NCBI RefSeq assembly: GCF_003026395.1
Contig: NZ_PYOO01000001.1
Coordinates: forward strand, 62,001 to 126,000
Reading direction: 5' to 3'
From: Photobacterium iliopiscarium
GTDB taxonomy: Bacteria > Pseudomonadota > Gammaproteobacteria > Enterobacterales > Vibrionaceae
Length of the DNA stretch: 64,000 bases
The position numbers and the translations under genes were made by a program. The notes under the pieces are model-generated. The model was not told where the DNA came from. It was given only the letters and a program-made list of their open reading frames with translations, and searched no databases. Shown in pieces: positions 17,525 to 27,519 of the stretch. Position 1 is the first letter of the stretch, and the number at the start of each line of letters is the position of its first letter.

Positions 17525-18904
17525 TTACAGACCGTAAGATGCTAGCAAGTTATGGAAATATAATGAGATACTTGCCCAAGTTCGAGTGAACCAGCCGCCT
17601 TGTTGAACGCTGTTGAGCGCGACAAGTGGCTTTGATTGAATAACGTTATCTTTATAGGTTACGGTAATTTCGCCTAATTTCTCACCCTTCTCAACCGGTG
17701 CTTTGATATCACGGTCAATTTGAAGCTTAGTTACCAGACCTTTCTCATCAACACTGGAAGGAAGAACCAAGGTTAGTGGCTTATCAAGGCCTAGAGAGAC
17801 AATATCTTGTTTTCCTCCCCAAACCTTTTGTTCAGAAAGCTTACTGTTTGCCGCATACAAGGTGTCTTGCTTGAAGAAATGGAAGCCGTAATTGAATAGT
17901 GCCTTACTTTGAGCGGCAACATCATTCAGTGATTTGGTGCCTAGAACAACGCCAACCAACTTCATTGGGTTATTGGGTATCTCAGCAGAGCTTACCAGCG
18001 AGTAGCCTGCCGCTTCTGTACTGCCTGTTTTCATGCCCGTCGCATATTGATAAGTGAACAATAAACGATTGAAATTTGGTTGGCGGATATGATTGTATTC
18101 AAAATACTTTTGACTGAAAAAATGAAAGTATTGAGGGTAGTCGTTCATGATGTGTTGTCCGAGCAGCCCAAGATCATAAGCGGTTGAGAAATGTGCTGGC
18201 GCAGGCAGACCCATGACAGTGGTAAAGTGGGTATTGTGCATACCTAACTTAACGGCTGTCGCGTTCATCATTGCAACGAATGAAGATTGCGAACCCGCTA
18301 TGTAATTTGCCAGTGTTACAGCGGCATCATTGCCCGATTCAACAATCATACCTGAGATAAGATCTTTCACTGAAACAAAAGAGCCGGGCTTTAAGAACAT
18401 TCTTGAGCCACCCGTGCGCCACGCGACTTCTGGTACTTGTACTTTTGAGTCGAGTGAGATTACACCGTCGGCCAGTTTTTGCTCAACAATGTACATGAGC
18501 ATTAACTTAGTGGTGCTGGCTGGGGCCATACGCATGTTAGCATCGTTAGAGGCAATAATCTGTCCCGTATTGGCATCCATTAAAATGAAAGCGCGTGCTT
18601 CAACTTGAGGTGAGAATATTCCTGCCTGAACCCATTTTTGCACCAGTGTTTCTGGGATCCCATTATTGCCACCAGCTTCTACTGGTGCAGCAGGCACTTG
18701 TATATTTTCTGGAATACTGGTTTTTACATCAATAGCACCGAAACTATTGAGTGGAGCTTGAGCTGCTTTGTATTGTGTTGCCGCGAAGTAATCACTATTA
18801 GGCATAGTGTTCATTGCATTGTTGCTAGGTGTGGCAAATACTGTACTAGAGGTAAATAATGCAGCGATGGTTGCTGCTAATGAAAGCTGTTTGATTATTG
18901 TCAT
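17525..18904 (-). CDS. D-alanyl-D-alanine carboxypeptidase (PBP5/6-like)
   Basis: 459 residues with a Sec signal peptide (about 1-25). Penicillin-binding transpeptidase motifs are intact: STTK (about residue 133, nucleophile Ser), SGN (about 190) and KTG (about 291). A beta-rich C-terminal domain follows, ending in an amphipathic helix (TRTWASISLYFHNLLASYGL) that would anchor it to the inner membrane from the periplasm. The enzyme trims the terminal D-Ala from peptidoglycan stem peptides. It is longer than usual because of a 70-residue linker after the signal peptide, so it may be a second, specialised paralogue of DacA. It sits inside the repeat-rich accessory block. Confidence 0.92.
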   Translation of the reverse strand: MTIIKQLSLAATIAALFTSSTVFATPSNNAMNTMPNSDYFAATQYKAAQAPLNSFGAIDVKTSIPENIQVPAAPVEAGGNNGIPETLVQKWVQAGIFSPQVEARAFILMDANTGQIIASNDANMRMAPASTTKLMLMYIVEQKLADGVISLDSKVQVPEVAWRTGGSRMFLKPGSFVSVKDLISGMIVESGNDAAVTLANYIAGSQSSFVAMMNATAVKLGMHNTHFTTVMGLPAPAHFSTAYDLGLLGQHIMNDYPQYFHFFSQKYFEYNHIRQPNFNRLLFTYQYATGMKTGSTEAAGYSLVSSAEIPNNPMKLVGVVLGTKSLNDVAAQSKALFNYGFHFFKQDTLYAANSKLSEQKVWGGKQDIVSLGLDKPLTLVLPSSVDEKGLVTKLQIDRDIKAPVEKGEKLGEITVTYKDNVIQSKPLVALNSVQQGGWFTRTWASISLYFHNLLASYGL

Positions 18905-19307
18905 AAGAATATTTTATTTATAGTTACTTACTAAAAGCGCGGTATAAAAAAGCGACTAGATAGGATACTGACTTCGCTGAGTAATTAATGTCCTGCAGAG
19001 TCTATCCATCACTACCACAAAAATGGTGAGTGCTTTTTCGTTCTTGATTAGTGTTGCAATGACTTTGGTTACAAATCGCATTTATATAATGATGTTCCGA
19101 TCATTATGCACATGTAACCTTTATCCCGTTAATAGCGATAACCAAATGATGATTAAGTCCTGCTTTTTCAGCGGATCATTTGAACCTCATGTTGGTTATA
19201 GCCTTTTGTATATTGTCTGTTTCCATCTTACCAGCAGATCCTTTATAGAAACCTGAACGGTAATGATGTTTATGCGGTATAAGATTCGGCAAGTAATTTT
19301 TTTAGAA
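18905..19307. other. Intergenic region upstream of the carboxypeptidase gene
   Basis: About 400 bases, nothing clearly recognised; an open frame of 77 codons (19023-19256) has no RBS and is not supported. Confidence 0.25.
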
Positions 19308-19470
19308 ACATAGGACAGTCATATATTTTTGGAAATAGAGAAATGATGGCTACCCACAATCTATTCACCGCGAGCTTGAGGGTTACAAGCACCAATGAAA
19401 ATAATAACTCTGCAACGCGCGGGCGGTAGATTCCCTATCGCTCTCGCGGGCATTCACGGTAGTTTGAACC
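19308..19470 (+). repeat. MITE/REP-like element, diverged copy F
   Basis: Begins CATAGGACAGTCATATA, has AATCTATTCACCGCGAGC, GCAACGCGCGGGCGGTAGATTCCCTATCGC and GCGGGCATTCACGGTAG, then breaks off before the tail. Confidence 0.75.
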
Positions 19471-19546
19471 TATCGTTGCAGATTAAAACTGACGACTATT
19501 TTGTGTGAATTTTTAAGCTCACATACTTATTCATATAAAATCACCA

Positions 19547-22477
19547 TTATATGGAGTGATTAATACAATCATCTCGTTTTACAATCATTTCCTTGGCCTC
19601 TGATTCAGGAATCCAATACTGAAGTTTTTGTATCAGTTGTTGGCGAATAATAGGTTTCATCAGATGATCATTCATATATTGATTAATATCTTTCGTTACT
19701 TTATTACAATATTCACCAGACAGAGCAATAATAGGTATATTACAGCCCTTTTGTCGCAAGATTTGAGTCACTTCCAGTCCATCCATTTCTGGCATATGGA
19801 TATCCATCAAAATGAGATCAGGTAATTCTTGCTCGACGATGCGTAATGCATCATTCCCACTATTAGCCTGTAATACAATGATCCCTTCTTTAGTTAAATA
19901 GCTTTGTACCAGCATTCGGTTAACTTGCATATCATCGACAACTAATACACGTTTTCCAATCAAATGTCCTAGAGGTTTGAGTGATCCACTGTCGACCAGT
20001 AATTTTAATGATTGAGCAAATAACATCGGACTGTCACTGACCTTAAAGTCACCCTGAAAAATATTAGTATCAAAATGGGTATTTTTTGTATTTTCACAGG
20101 ACAATGCAATTAATGGAATTTTCTGTACGTTACTACCAAAATCACCCGAACGGATGTTCTTAAATGCTTCAAATTGCGTTGGCGATAAAGAAAGATCATA
20201 AATCGCAAAATCCACTTTGTTATTAACAATATGTTTAGCTGCACTCTCCCAGTTATCAAAGGTAGATACAAGGATATTAAAGCCAGAAAGTAGAGATGAT
20301 ATGAGAGTGGTATTTTCTTTTTGACCCATCACCAGAACTTGTTTGCCAGTTAATGCTTCTTTTAGTTCCTTAAACAAATTCTCAGGAATATGTTCTTCAT
20401 TAATAATAGGAAAAGTTAATCTAAAGCGAGTATAGCTGCCATATTTTGATTGGCAGTGAATATTCCCCCCAAAAGCATTCATTACACGACGACAATATGC
20501 TAATCCAAGCCCTGTGCCATTACTTTTTCCTGAGGTGTAAAATTCGTCAAAAATATGTGGAATGGCATTATCAGCAATACCTGGTCCCGTATCGGTAACA
20601 ATGATGTAGTTTTCTAATTCGCCACATTCAAGATGAATAGAAAGCGTACTCAATGGGTATTGTGAAAAATAATAAACTGCATTTTTAACTAGATTAAATA
20701 TCACAAAGCTAAATAGAGTCTCATTCACCAAAAATTGAAAATCATTTTGAGTATTAGCTATTACTCTAGCTTGATGAGAATCTCCAGCGAAGCCATATTC
20801 ATTCAACGCTTGTTCTATTAATCGACTAGCTGAATGTGCACTAAACGTCTGTGGGTTAATGCTATTACCTTTAATCTCATCAATAATAATATCAATAAAT
20901 CGGCTACCAAGCTGAACCGCTTTTTTACTTTCAGTTAGCTCTTTATAGAAATCTTTCATTTGTTCATTTAAAAAAGGATGTACCGAGTTATTACTGACAT
21001 TAAATAAATCAGTATCAATACGCTCAAAATGGTATTGAATTTTTGATAATGGATTTCTAATCTCATGGGCGATAGAACCCGCTAATACTTGTGATTTCCT
21101 TACTTGTTCTTCTGAGCGGATGTATTGATTAGCTTGTTCAAATAGAACTTGTAGAGCCTCAATTTCTTCACTGGAGAACAAACTATTATGGTCTTTTTTT
21201 GACACCATAAAGAGATGTGTTATATCACTATTTAGACCCACAATAGGTAAAACCAATGCTGAATTGTTGGCATCCATATCTTGTTTAAGCTGGCGAATAT
21301 TACTAAGCCCGGTATGAGTTTCATACTGAATCTGAAATTCCAATTCATCTTTTACCAATACTGAGTAATTACCTGCAAAATATTTTTTAAATGCTGCAAA
21401 TTCAGAATAGCTATTAATATTTAGAATTTGTCCTCTCTTAGTATTAAGCAATTCGTTTAGACGAATAATACCGTGCTCAGTTGAGTGCTGAAAATGAAAA
21501 ATAACATTTTGAATATTTTCAGACGGATTCCCATCCTTTCCGTAGAATAATCGATTAACCCCTCGCTTAATTTGAGCTAATGATAATTGCCAGCTAAATC
21601 CTACTAAGGCGATTAATAAAATAATAAATAGCGGATCGTTACCAAAAAAAAGAGTTGAAAAAAATGAATAAGTTAACAAATAAAGAAATAGATTACTTAA
21701 TATACTAACACATTGAAATATAATATAACGTAGAGAGTAGAACCGATTAAACAGCAACGCATACCCTATTAGAAGCGTTTCAAAAATAGCCAGTGTCGGT
21801 GGTAGCCAAGCAAGGGAAAAATCACCAATAGCAAAAGGAACAAACGAATGCACTATCAGTGTGGTTATCATAAAGATGACCATACCCATAATCATATACT
21901 GAGATTTTTTCTGTATAAGAACAGAATTAGAGCGATTATAAATTAGAAAATTACGAAACGTTAATATTAAAAGCCCCCCACCACAAAAAAAAAGCACTGA
22001 TGCTTGTGGGCCAAATGTAATTGCAAAATCCCCTGCTGCTATAATCTTTACATCTATAACTGTCTGGTTAGGTAATAAATTAACAATCAAAGAGTAAAGT
22101 GATACAAGTATACAAATTAATTTCTGGTGTGATAAAAGTTTATTATTAAAGCGTATAGAAATCAAACTACATGAGAAGATATAAGCACAGATAAAAGCAG
22201 CAAAAGAGGTAAAATTAGCAAAAAGCGCCATTTTAACAGCCGTATTTTCACTAAAAAAAGTAAGTAATGCTGATTGAAAATAAGCGTTAGACAATATCCA
22301 TAAGACGATAAATATAGAATAAGCTAAATAGGGATAATACACGCTCTGTTTAACACCTGACCGAGAGGTAAATAAAGTAAAGCCAAAATATCCAATCCAA
22401 ACTAAAACAATACTAGCTGCAAAAAATAATAATGCGACTCGTGACATGGATAAAAATAAATAAAAAATATCAGACAT
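19547..22477 (-). CDS. luxN: LuxN/AinR-type quorum-sensing hybrid histidine kinase
   Basis: 976 residues. The N-terminal 290 residues hold about nine hydrophobic helices and match LuxN closely, for example SNAYF near residue 63, GDFSLAWLPP near 220 and IGYALLFNRFYSLRYI after it. A GAF-like linker follows, then the kinase: H-box SIAHEIRNPLSK (His about 470), N-box FNLVKNAVYYF, and DTGPGIADN and GTGLGLAYC of the ATP lid. Two receiver-like domains follow: a degenerate one (about 710-835) and a good one with VVDD and MDIHMPEMDG (phospho-Asp about 891). LuxN switches from kinase to phosphatase when its AHL binds, acting through LuxU/LuxO. The extra pseudoreceiver makes it longer than V. harveyi LuxN (849). 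Its ATG overlaps the synthase gene by 8 bases. Confidence 0.92.
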   Translation of the reverse strand: MSDIFYLFLSMSRVALLFFAASIVLVWIGYFGFTLFTSRSGVKQSVYYPYLAYSIFIVLWILSNAYFQSALLTFFSENTAVKMALFANFTSFAAFICAYIFSCSLISIRFNNKLLSHQKLICILVSLYSLIVNLLPNQTVIDVKIIAAGDFAITFGPQASVLFFCGGGLLILTFRNFLIYNRSNSVLIQKKSQYMIMGMVIFMITTLIVHSFVPFAIGDFSLAWLPPTLAIFETLLIGYALLFNRFYSLRYIIFQCVSILSNLFLYLLTYSFFSTLFFGNDPLFIILLIALVGFSWQLSLAQIKRGVNRLFYGKDGNPSENIQNVIFHFQHSTEHGIIRLNELLNTKRGQILNINSYSEFAAFKKYFAGNYSVLVKDELEFQIQYETHTGLSNIRQLKQDMDANNSALVLPIVGLNSDITHLFMVSKKDHNSLFSSEEIEALQVLFEQANQYIRSEEQVRKSQVLAGSIAHEIRNPLSKIQYHFERIDTDLFNVSNNSVHPFLNEQMKDFYKELTESKKAVQLGSRFIDIIIDEIKGNSINPQTFSAHSASRLIEQALNEYGFAGDSHQARVIANTQNDFQFLVNETLFSFVIFNLVKNAVYYFSQYPLSTLSIHLECGELENYIIVTDTGPGIADNAIPHIFDEFYTSGKSNGTGLGLAYCRRVMNAFGGNIHCQSKYGSYTRFRLTFPIINEEHIPENLFKELKEALTGKQVLVMGQKENTTLISSLLSGFNILVSTFDNWESAAKHIVNNKVDFAIYDLSLSPTQFEAFKNIRSGDFGSNVQKIPLIALSCENTKNTHFDTNIFQGDFKVSDSPMLFAQSLKLLVDSGSLKPLGHLIGKRVLVVDDMQVNRMLVQSYLTKEGIIVLQANSGNDALRIVEQELPDLILMDIHMPEMDGLEVTQILRQKGCNIPIIALSGEYCNKVTKDINQYMNDHLMKPIIRQQLIQKLQYWIPESEAKEMIVKRDDCINHSI

Positions 22478-23696
22478 TAACTGTCTCTCTCATCACTTTA
22501 CGCATAGCTACAATTTTCTTTTTATAATCTTTATAGCTATTTTTCTTAAAACCTTCGTTTATGCATTTTGTTAACCAAAAACCTTTATACGTAATACAGC
22601 CATTTCCATTAACATCCTGATAACCGGTATTAATGTAAGATGGCATTAGATGAGGGTCTTGATTTAATGCATTATAAAACAAGATCATTGTAGGCTGCTC
22701 AATAATAGTAAAGACGATATCGTAACCTCGTTCACAAAGAGCTTGAGCTATCATTTTTTGACACTGATACAAAAAGAATGACCGTTTAGCTAACGGTCCA
22801 CTAACCGTCAATCTTAATACCTCGCAAATGGCTTTATAATCAATTAGTGTATCGACTAATTGAGATTCAAATTCCAAGATACTAGATGGATGAAAGGTAA
22901 AGCTAAGCGCATCAGAAAAAACTCCTGTCTGACGTAGTGCATTTAATTTCTTTTCATTTACATCAACTTGCCAGCGGCTATTTTGGAAAAATGGATCAAA
23001 TGTCAGCCAATTGTCTCTTAGTTCCCAACCTTGAATCAATGCCGTCGAAGTGATAGTTGCTAAACCGCTTTCATCACCTTGTAACATAACAAAATGTTGG
23101 CCTTTTTGTGATAATTCTAAATAGAACAGCATTTCATACCAGTGCTGCTCTTTTATGAATGTTTCAATATTGGTTAAAACAATCGCATCAGACAGAAGCA
23201 TCGGTTTATTATAATGATGAGTCATAAATAGACGTTCATCTTTTTCAATATGCATTACAATTTCTGAAATAAACTCATTTGGCGCACATGTATGTACATT
23301 ATTTAGCGCCGCCATATGGTTGTTTTGATATTGTTGTACACGGCTAATAATTTTATATGATTCATATTCAGCCCAGCAATATAAAATATTACCGAATAGA
23401 GAAATAGCGAGTTTCTCTATATCAAGATAAATTTCAGGTAGTCCATCTAAGAGCTCATGACCACATATTTGATTAGATATATCACTGGTAAATATTTGGT
23501 GTAAATTTCCGCTATAATTTTCACAGGTTTGGATCTGTGCCATACGATGGGATACGATTTTTGAGAAAATGTCACATTCACCATTTTGATGAATATAAGT
23601 ATGAATAAAATCTAACCCAAGTTGCTTTTGAGACACTGAGTGGGAATCAGCTGATTTTATTGGAAAATAAGTCATTAAAGAATCAATCAGGCTCAT
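22470..23696 (-). CDS. luxM: LuxM/AinS-family acyl-homoserine lactone synthase
   Basis: 408 residues, the usual size of LuxM/AinS synthases, which make 3-hydroxy-C4- or C8-type homoserine lactones from acyl donors and S-adenosylmethionine and are unrelated to LuxI. The call rests on length, absence of membrane segments or signal peptide, and the fixed luxM-luxN gene order; the stop overlaps the kinase ATG by 8 bases (ATGTCTGA), implying coupled translation. Cytosolic. The start is taken as the ATG at 23696; a TTG at 23714 is possible and neither has a strong RBS. The exact acyl chain cannot be read from sequence. Confidence 0.85.
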   Translation of the reverse strand: MSLIDSLMTYFPIKSADSHSVSQKQLGLDFIHTYIHQNGECDIFSKIVSHRMAQIQTCENYSGNLHQIFTSDISNQICGHELLDGLPEIYLDIEKLAISLFGNILYCWAEYESYKIISRVQQYQNNHMAALNNVHTCAPNEFISEIVMHIEKDERLFMTHHYNKPMLLSDAIVLTNIETFIKEQHWYEMLFYLELSQKGQHFVMLQGDESGLATITSTALIQGWELRDNWLTFDPFFQNSRWQVDVNEKKLNALRQTGVFSDALSFTFHPSSILEFESQLVDTLIDYKAICEVLRLTVSGPLAKRSFFLYQCQKMIAQALCERGYDIVFTIIEQPTMILFYNALNQDPHLMPSYINTGYQDVNGNGCITYKGFWLTKCINEGFKKNSYKDYKKKIVAMRKVMRETVNV

Positions 23697-23908
23697 AATT
23701 AATATGCATATCAAAAAGTAAAATTATGCATTCATTCTATTTATGTTTTCTCTTTTGACAATCTTATTTATTAACCAATCCTGTTGTTTCTTAAACGATT
23801 TCATTTAATGTGACTCAAATCATATAAATTCAGTTGCATTACAGCTCTCAACTCTCGGTTTCATAGGTTATAAAGGTGCTATTCCTTCAATATTAAAAAA
23901 CGAAAAAA

Positions 23909-24397
23909 TTGGACAGCCATATCTTTACTTAAATAGATCTATCCAAAAATAAGCCATTCCACCAGCAATAAACCCTCAAAGCTAAAATTTACAGCCCATT
24001 ATTGATAATTATTTGTTAAATCAAGCCTATTACCATATTTCAGGATCGACAACACCCACAATCCTGACGGTTATTGCAGTTTTTTCTTTCGATTATAAAA
24101 AGTATTTAACTAGGATGTAACTGATGACTCGCTGATTTCCCTTTGCACCAATGCCCACCAATACGTTGTTTGAAGGCACACATTCGGGACCATCTACCAC
24201 TTACATTGGCATAATGTTCCATAAATTGTTCACTATGCTCAAGCCAAGCATCTGCTATTATTCCCATTTTCTGTAAAATCTTGGGTTGATTAGGTGCAAT
24301 AAAGCCTTTTTTATCATTTCGAATACAGCGACCAGTCCAATCAATAAGTTCGAGATAATCGGCAAAAGCAAAGTTTATCCCTGCGGTTTTAGCTTGA
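23909..24397 (-). mobile_element. Truncated duplicate of the Y1-transposase unit (left 490 bases)
   Basis: From the TTGGACAGCCATATC terminus to AGCTTGA it matches 24404-24897 nearly base for base, then abuts the terminus of the complete unit, so the end of the element is repeated in tandem. Confidence 0.85.
24106..24397 (-). pseudogene. Y1 transposase fragment (C-terminal 96 residues)
   Basis: The reading frame is the same as the last part of the transposase at 24603-25613 (AFADYLELIDWTGRCIRND..., ending at a TAA at 24106-24108), but it has no N-terminus and no HUH motif. It is a dead copy within the truncated duplicate. Confidence 0.85.
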
Positions 24398-24403
24398 AAA
24401 AAA

Positions 24404-25687
24404 TTGGACAGCCATATCTTTACTTAGACAGATCTATCCAAAAATAAGCCATTCCACCAGCAATAAACCCCAAAGCTAAAACTTACAGCTCATTATTGAT
24501 GATTATTTGTTAAATCAACCCTATTCCCATATTTCAAGATCAACAACGCCTACAATCCTGACGGTTATTGCAGTATGTTCATCTAATTATAAGAAACTAT
24601 GTTTAATTAGGATGTAACTGATGGCTCGCAGACTTTCCTTTACACCAATGCCCACCAATACGTTGTTTGAATGCACACATTCGGGACCATCTACCGCTTA
24701 CATTGGCATAATGTTCCATAAATTGTTCACTGTGCTCAAGCCAAGCATCTGGTGTTATTCCCATTTTCTGTAAAATCTTGGGTTGATTAGGTGCAATAAA
24801 GCCTTTTTTATCATTTCGAATACACCGACCAGTCCAGTCAATAAGTTCGAGATAATCAGTAAAAGCAAAGTTTATGCCTGCTTTTTTAGCTTGATGCTCA
24901 GCACCAACAAAAGGTAATAGTTGAAATTGGTTAACACTTAATGGCTCTTTCTTTGAACTAGAGGCTTTAACTTGCTGATATTCAAGAATACGTTGCTGGA
25001 ACGAGGTGAAATCTGATTGCTCTAATGATGGTGTAACACCCGCCCTTATCGGATTTAAATCAACATACATCATGCAAGATAGTAACGCTTGTTCATCCAG
25101 TAGCGCTTGAGACTTAAACCGCCCATCCCAAAAAGCTCCTTTACATTGATCTTCTTTATTGGCTTTTCGTGCTATTTCTTCATTAAGACAACGCATAAAC
25201 CAGCTAATGCTACCTAATCGTTGTTGCCATTCAGCCACTAAATTTGATAGTGCTTGTTGTTTATCCGAGCCAATTTGACCCTCTTTTAAAAAATCAACCG
25301 CGATAGGATGACCATTAAATAACTGTAACCAACGCGATATTACCTCTTCAGGGGTTAGCTTTTGCTGTTGTTCTATGTCTATTTTTAGCACTAAATGATA
25401 ATGGTTACTCATCACCGCATAAGCACAAACATCAATACAAAACACAGAGGCTAATTGTTTGATTTTATTTACTATCCAACCACGACGATGGTGATAGTTC
25501 TTGCCATTGTATGGGTCATCTCCACACAAATAAGCACGACGCACGCAACGATTAATTACATGGTAAAAAGGCGTAATTTGAGGCTCTATCAATTTGCGTC
25601 TTGAGATTGTCATTCATTTCACCATAAGCAACTTGAAGCTTAAGTGTAGTAGCTCATTATTGATGTGCAAAGTTATGGCTGTCCCAA
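24404..25687 (-). mobile_element. Y1 (HUH) transposase unit with GGACAGCCATA ends
   Basis: About 1.28 kb bounded by TTGGACAGCCATAT on the left and TTATGGCTGTCCCA on the right, i.e. inverted GGACAGCCATA termini, with the transposase gene inside. The MITE-like elements at 13-19 kb carry the same type of ends, so this unit is a candidate source of the enzyme that moves them. Confidence 0.7.
24603..25613 (-). CDS. REP-associated tyrosine transposase-like protein (Y1_Tnp family)
   Basis: 336 residues. The N-terminal 180 residues match the IS200/RAYT Y1 family: YHVINRCVRRAYL, the HUH motif SNHYHLVL (about residue 70), FWDGRFKSQAL and YVDLNPIRAG, which carries the candidate catalytic Tyr. These enzymes nick single-stranded DNA at hairpin-containing ends through a 5'-phosphotyrosine link, and RAYTs act on REP/MITE repeats. 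The C-terminal 130 residues are a longer extension than in classical IS200 TnpA. The start ATG at 25613 follows a weak site. The gene is intact, next to its own truncated duplicate and in the same region as a family of elements with matching ends. Confidence 0.88.
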   Translation of the reverse strand: MTISRRKLIEPQITPFYHVINRCVRRAYLCGDDPYNGKNYHHRRGWIVNKIKQLASVFCIDVCAYAVMSNHYHLVLKIDIEQQQKLTPEEVISRWLQLFNGHPIAVDFLKEGQIGSDKQQALSNLVAEWQQRLGSISWFMRCLNEEIARKANKEDQCKGAFWDGRFKSQALLDEQALLSCMMYVDLNPIRAGVTPSLEQSDFTSFQQRILEYQQVKASSSKKEPLSVNQFQLLPFVGAEHQAKKAGINFAFTDYLELIDWTGRCIRNDKKGFIAPNQPKILQKMGITPDAWLEHSEQFMEHYANVSGRWSRMCAFKQRIGGHWCKGKSASHQLHPN

Positions 25688-25690
25688 AAT

Positions 25691-25725
25691 AAAAAAGCCA
25701 CCGCGTCAACAACACAGTGGCTTTT
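25691..25725 (-). terminator. Terminator after the sulfatase gene
   Basis: On the minus strand AAAAGCCAC pairs with GTGGCTTTT, followed by TTATTTTG; directly downstream of the sulfatase stop. Confidence 0.85.
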
Positions 25726-25737
25726 CATTACTTGGAA

Positions 25738-27363
25738 TTACTGCAAGTATGCTGGAATACCGTTATTTTCAAATTTAGCGAGGATCTTGGTAATAAAATC
25801 ACCTCCCTCATTATCAAAGTCTTTCATTCCAAACGGTAATACTTCATTTTTGGGTAACCACTGCGCCATCTTGGTTTTAATCGCTTGGTATTGCTTATCG
25901 GCGGCTAAATTATGATGTTCGTCAGCATCAACGCTGCGATCATAAAGTTCTTCACCACCATCACGATAACGAATATAGGTGTAACGCTGATCACGAATCG
26001 CATGGCATTGATAACCATAAGTAGTAACGACAGGAATTTTACGATCAAAGTTTGGATTTCGAAGTAATGGCACCAGTGAAATACCTTCATTAGTGGCAAC
26101 TTTCGGTAAACCACACATCTCAACCAGAGTTGGATAAACATCAAGCAAACTTACCGCTTGGCGACATACTTGCCCTTGCTTCTGCCCTGCTTCGCTGATT
26201 AATAGCGGCACTCGCGTTGATTCTCCCCATAAAGTTTGCTTGCGATAATTCATGTGCTCACCAAAATTCTGGCCGTGATCGCCCCAAAAGATGACGGTGG
26301 TATTATTTGCATGTGGGCTGGCTTCTAGGGTATCAAGCAACTTACCCACTTGTGCATCAACAAAAGCAATACAGGCGAGATAAGCTTGGACTAGCTCTTT
26401 ACGCATCTTTGTTTTTTCAACCGCTGCTGCATCACCATTTGGAATGATCCCCAATGCTAACGCTTTACCGTATAACGGAATATCAGCCATTTCTTTGCTT
26501 ATTGTGTCAGGCACAATCACATCATCAAGTGGGAATAAATCAAAATACTCTTTTGGGGCAGTGTAAGGTACATGTGGACGAATAAAGCCACACGCCATAA
26601 AAAACGGCTTATCATAGGTTTTCTTAAGCCGTTCAACCGTCCAATCAGCAAAATATTCATCAGGCATAACACCACCATTAGGAATATCCCGTCGTTCTAA
26701 CGCACCACTGCATAAAGACATTCCCGGTGTACCTGGGCCATAGTGTTCAGATTGAATAATTTGTCCCCCACCTACAGGGAATGGATAATATTTATGATCA
26801 TCTTTACCGTATGAACCATAGCCGTAACCATTGGCAAAAATATGCGCATCACGAGGGCCGATAACATAGAGTGGCACTTCTTCATGCCACTGCTCTGCAT
26901 GACGAAAATCCGCAGTACCATGATGAGATATTTTCCCTGATGCCATGGTGTAATAGCCGTTACTTTTAAAGTGCTGTGGTAAGACGGGAGAACTACCTAA
27001 AACAGACTCAGCAACAGGCGAAAATGGTTTTATACCTAGCTCTTTATTGGTGTATAGCCCTGTTGTCGTTGGGCTCATTCCCGTTAATAAAGCTGTACGC
27101 GAAGGTCCGCACACAGGCACTTGGCAATGAGCATTGATAAACGCAGTTGAACGATGAAACAAACGATCAATATTAGGCGTTTTTGCTTGTGGATGCGCAC
27201 CTAAAGCACCAATCCAATCATTAAGATCGTCAATGGCAATAAACAACACATTATTCTTTTTAGGCGCTATCGGTTGCCCCATCACTCCCATACTGGTTAA
27301 TGCTGCGGCAGACACAGACATTGAAGCTGCATAATGGATAAATGAACGTCTACTTACTTTCAT
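25738..27363 (-). CDS. Exported sulfatase (iduronate-2-sulfatase-like)
   Basis: 541 residues of the type I sulfatase / alkaline phosphatase superfamily. The N-terminus has a twin-arginine-like signal (SRRSFIHYAASMSVSAAALTS). AIDDLNDW carries the metal-binding aspartates and CGPSR (Cys about residue 84) is the formylglycine site; GDHGQNFGEH near residue 365 completes the metal site. Such enzymes remove sulfate from polysaccharides or glycosaminoglycans in the periplasm and need a formylglycine-generating enzyme (none seen in this window). The gene is alone, with a terminator after it; the DNA just upstream is AT-rich. Confidence 0.92.
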   Translation of the reverse strand: MKVSRRSFIHYAASMSVSAAALTSMGVMGQPIAPKKNNVLFIAIDDLNDWIGALGAHPQAKTPNIDRLFHRSTAFINAHCQVPVCGPSRTALLTGMSPTTTGLYTNKELGIKPFSPVAESVLGSSPVLPQHFKSNGYYTMASGKISHHGTADFRHAEQWHEEVPLYVIGPRDAHIFANGYGYGSYGKDDHKYYPFPVGGGQIIQSEHYGPGTPGMSLCSGALERRDIPNGGVMPDEYFADWTVERLKKTYDKPFFMACGFIRPHVPYTAPKEYFDLFPLDDVIVPDTISKEMADIPLYGKALALGIIPNGDAAAVEKTKMRKELVQAYLACIAFVDAQVGKLLDTLEASPHANNTTVIFWGDHGQNFGEHMNYRKQTLWGESTRVPLLISEAGQKQGQVCRQAVSLLDVYPTLVEMCGLPKVATNEGISLVPLLRNPNFDRKIPVVTTYGYQCHAIRDQRYTYIRYRDGGEELYDRSVDADEHHNLAADKQYQAIKTKMAQWLPKNEVLPFGMKDFDNEGGDFITKILAKFENNGIPAYLQ

Positions 27364-27519
27364 ATATTTTCTTTAAATTAAAATCAAAAGTAAATGAAAG
27401 TATCTATGGTCTTTAAAAACAAACAATCATAAAATTTCAGAATCAAACGATCATCACAATTTTACTGGTAATCAATTTAATAACGGTATTTGATTCCTAT
27501 TATGATTGCTTGTAACTCT

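Noticed and set aside
19023-19256. 77-codon open frame upstream of the carboxypeptidase gene
   Set aside because: No ribosome binding site and no recognisable domain.
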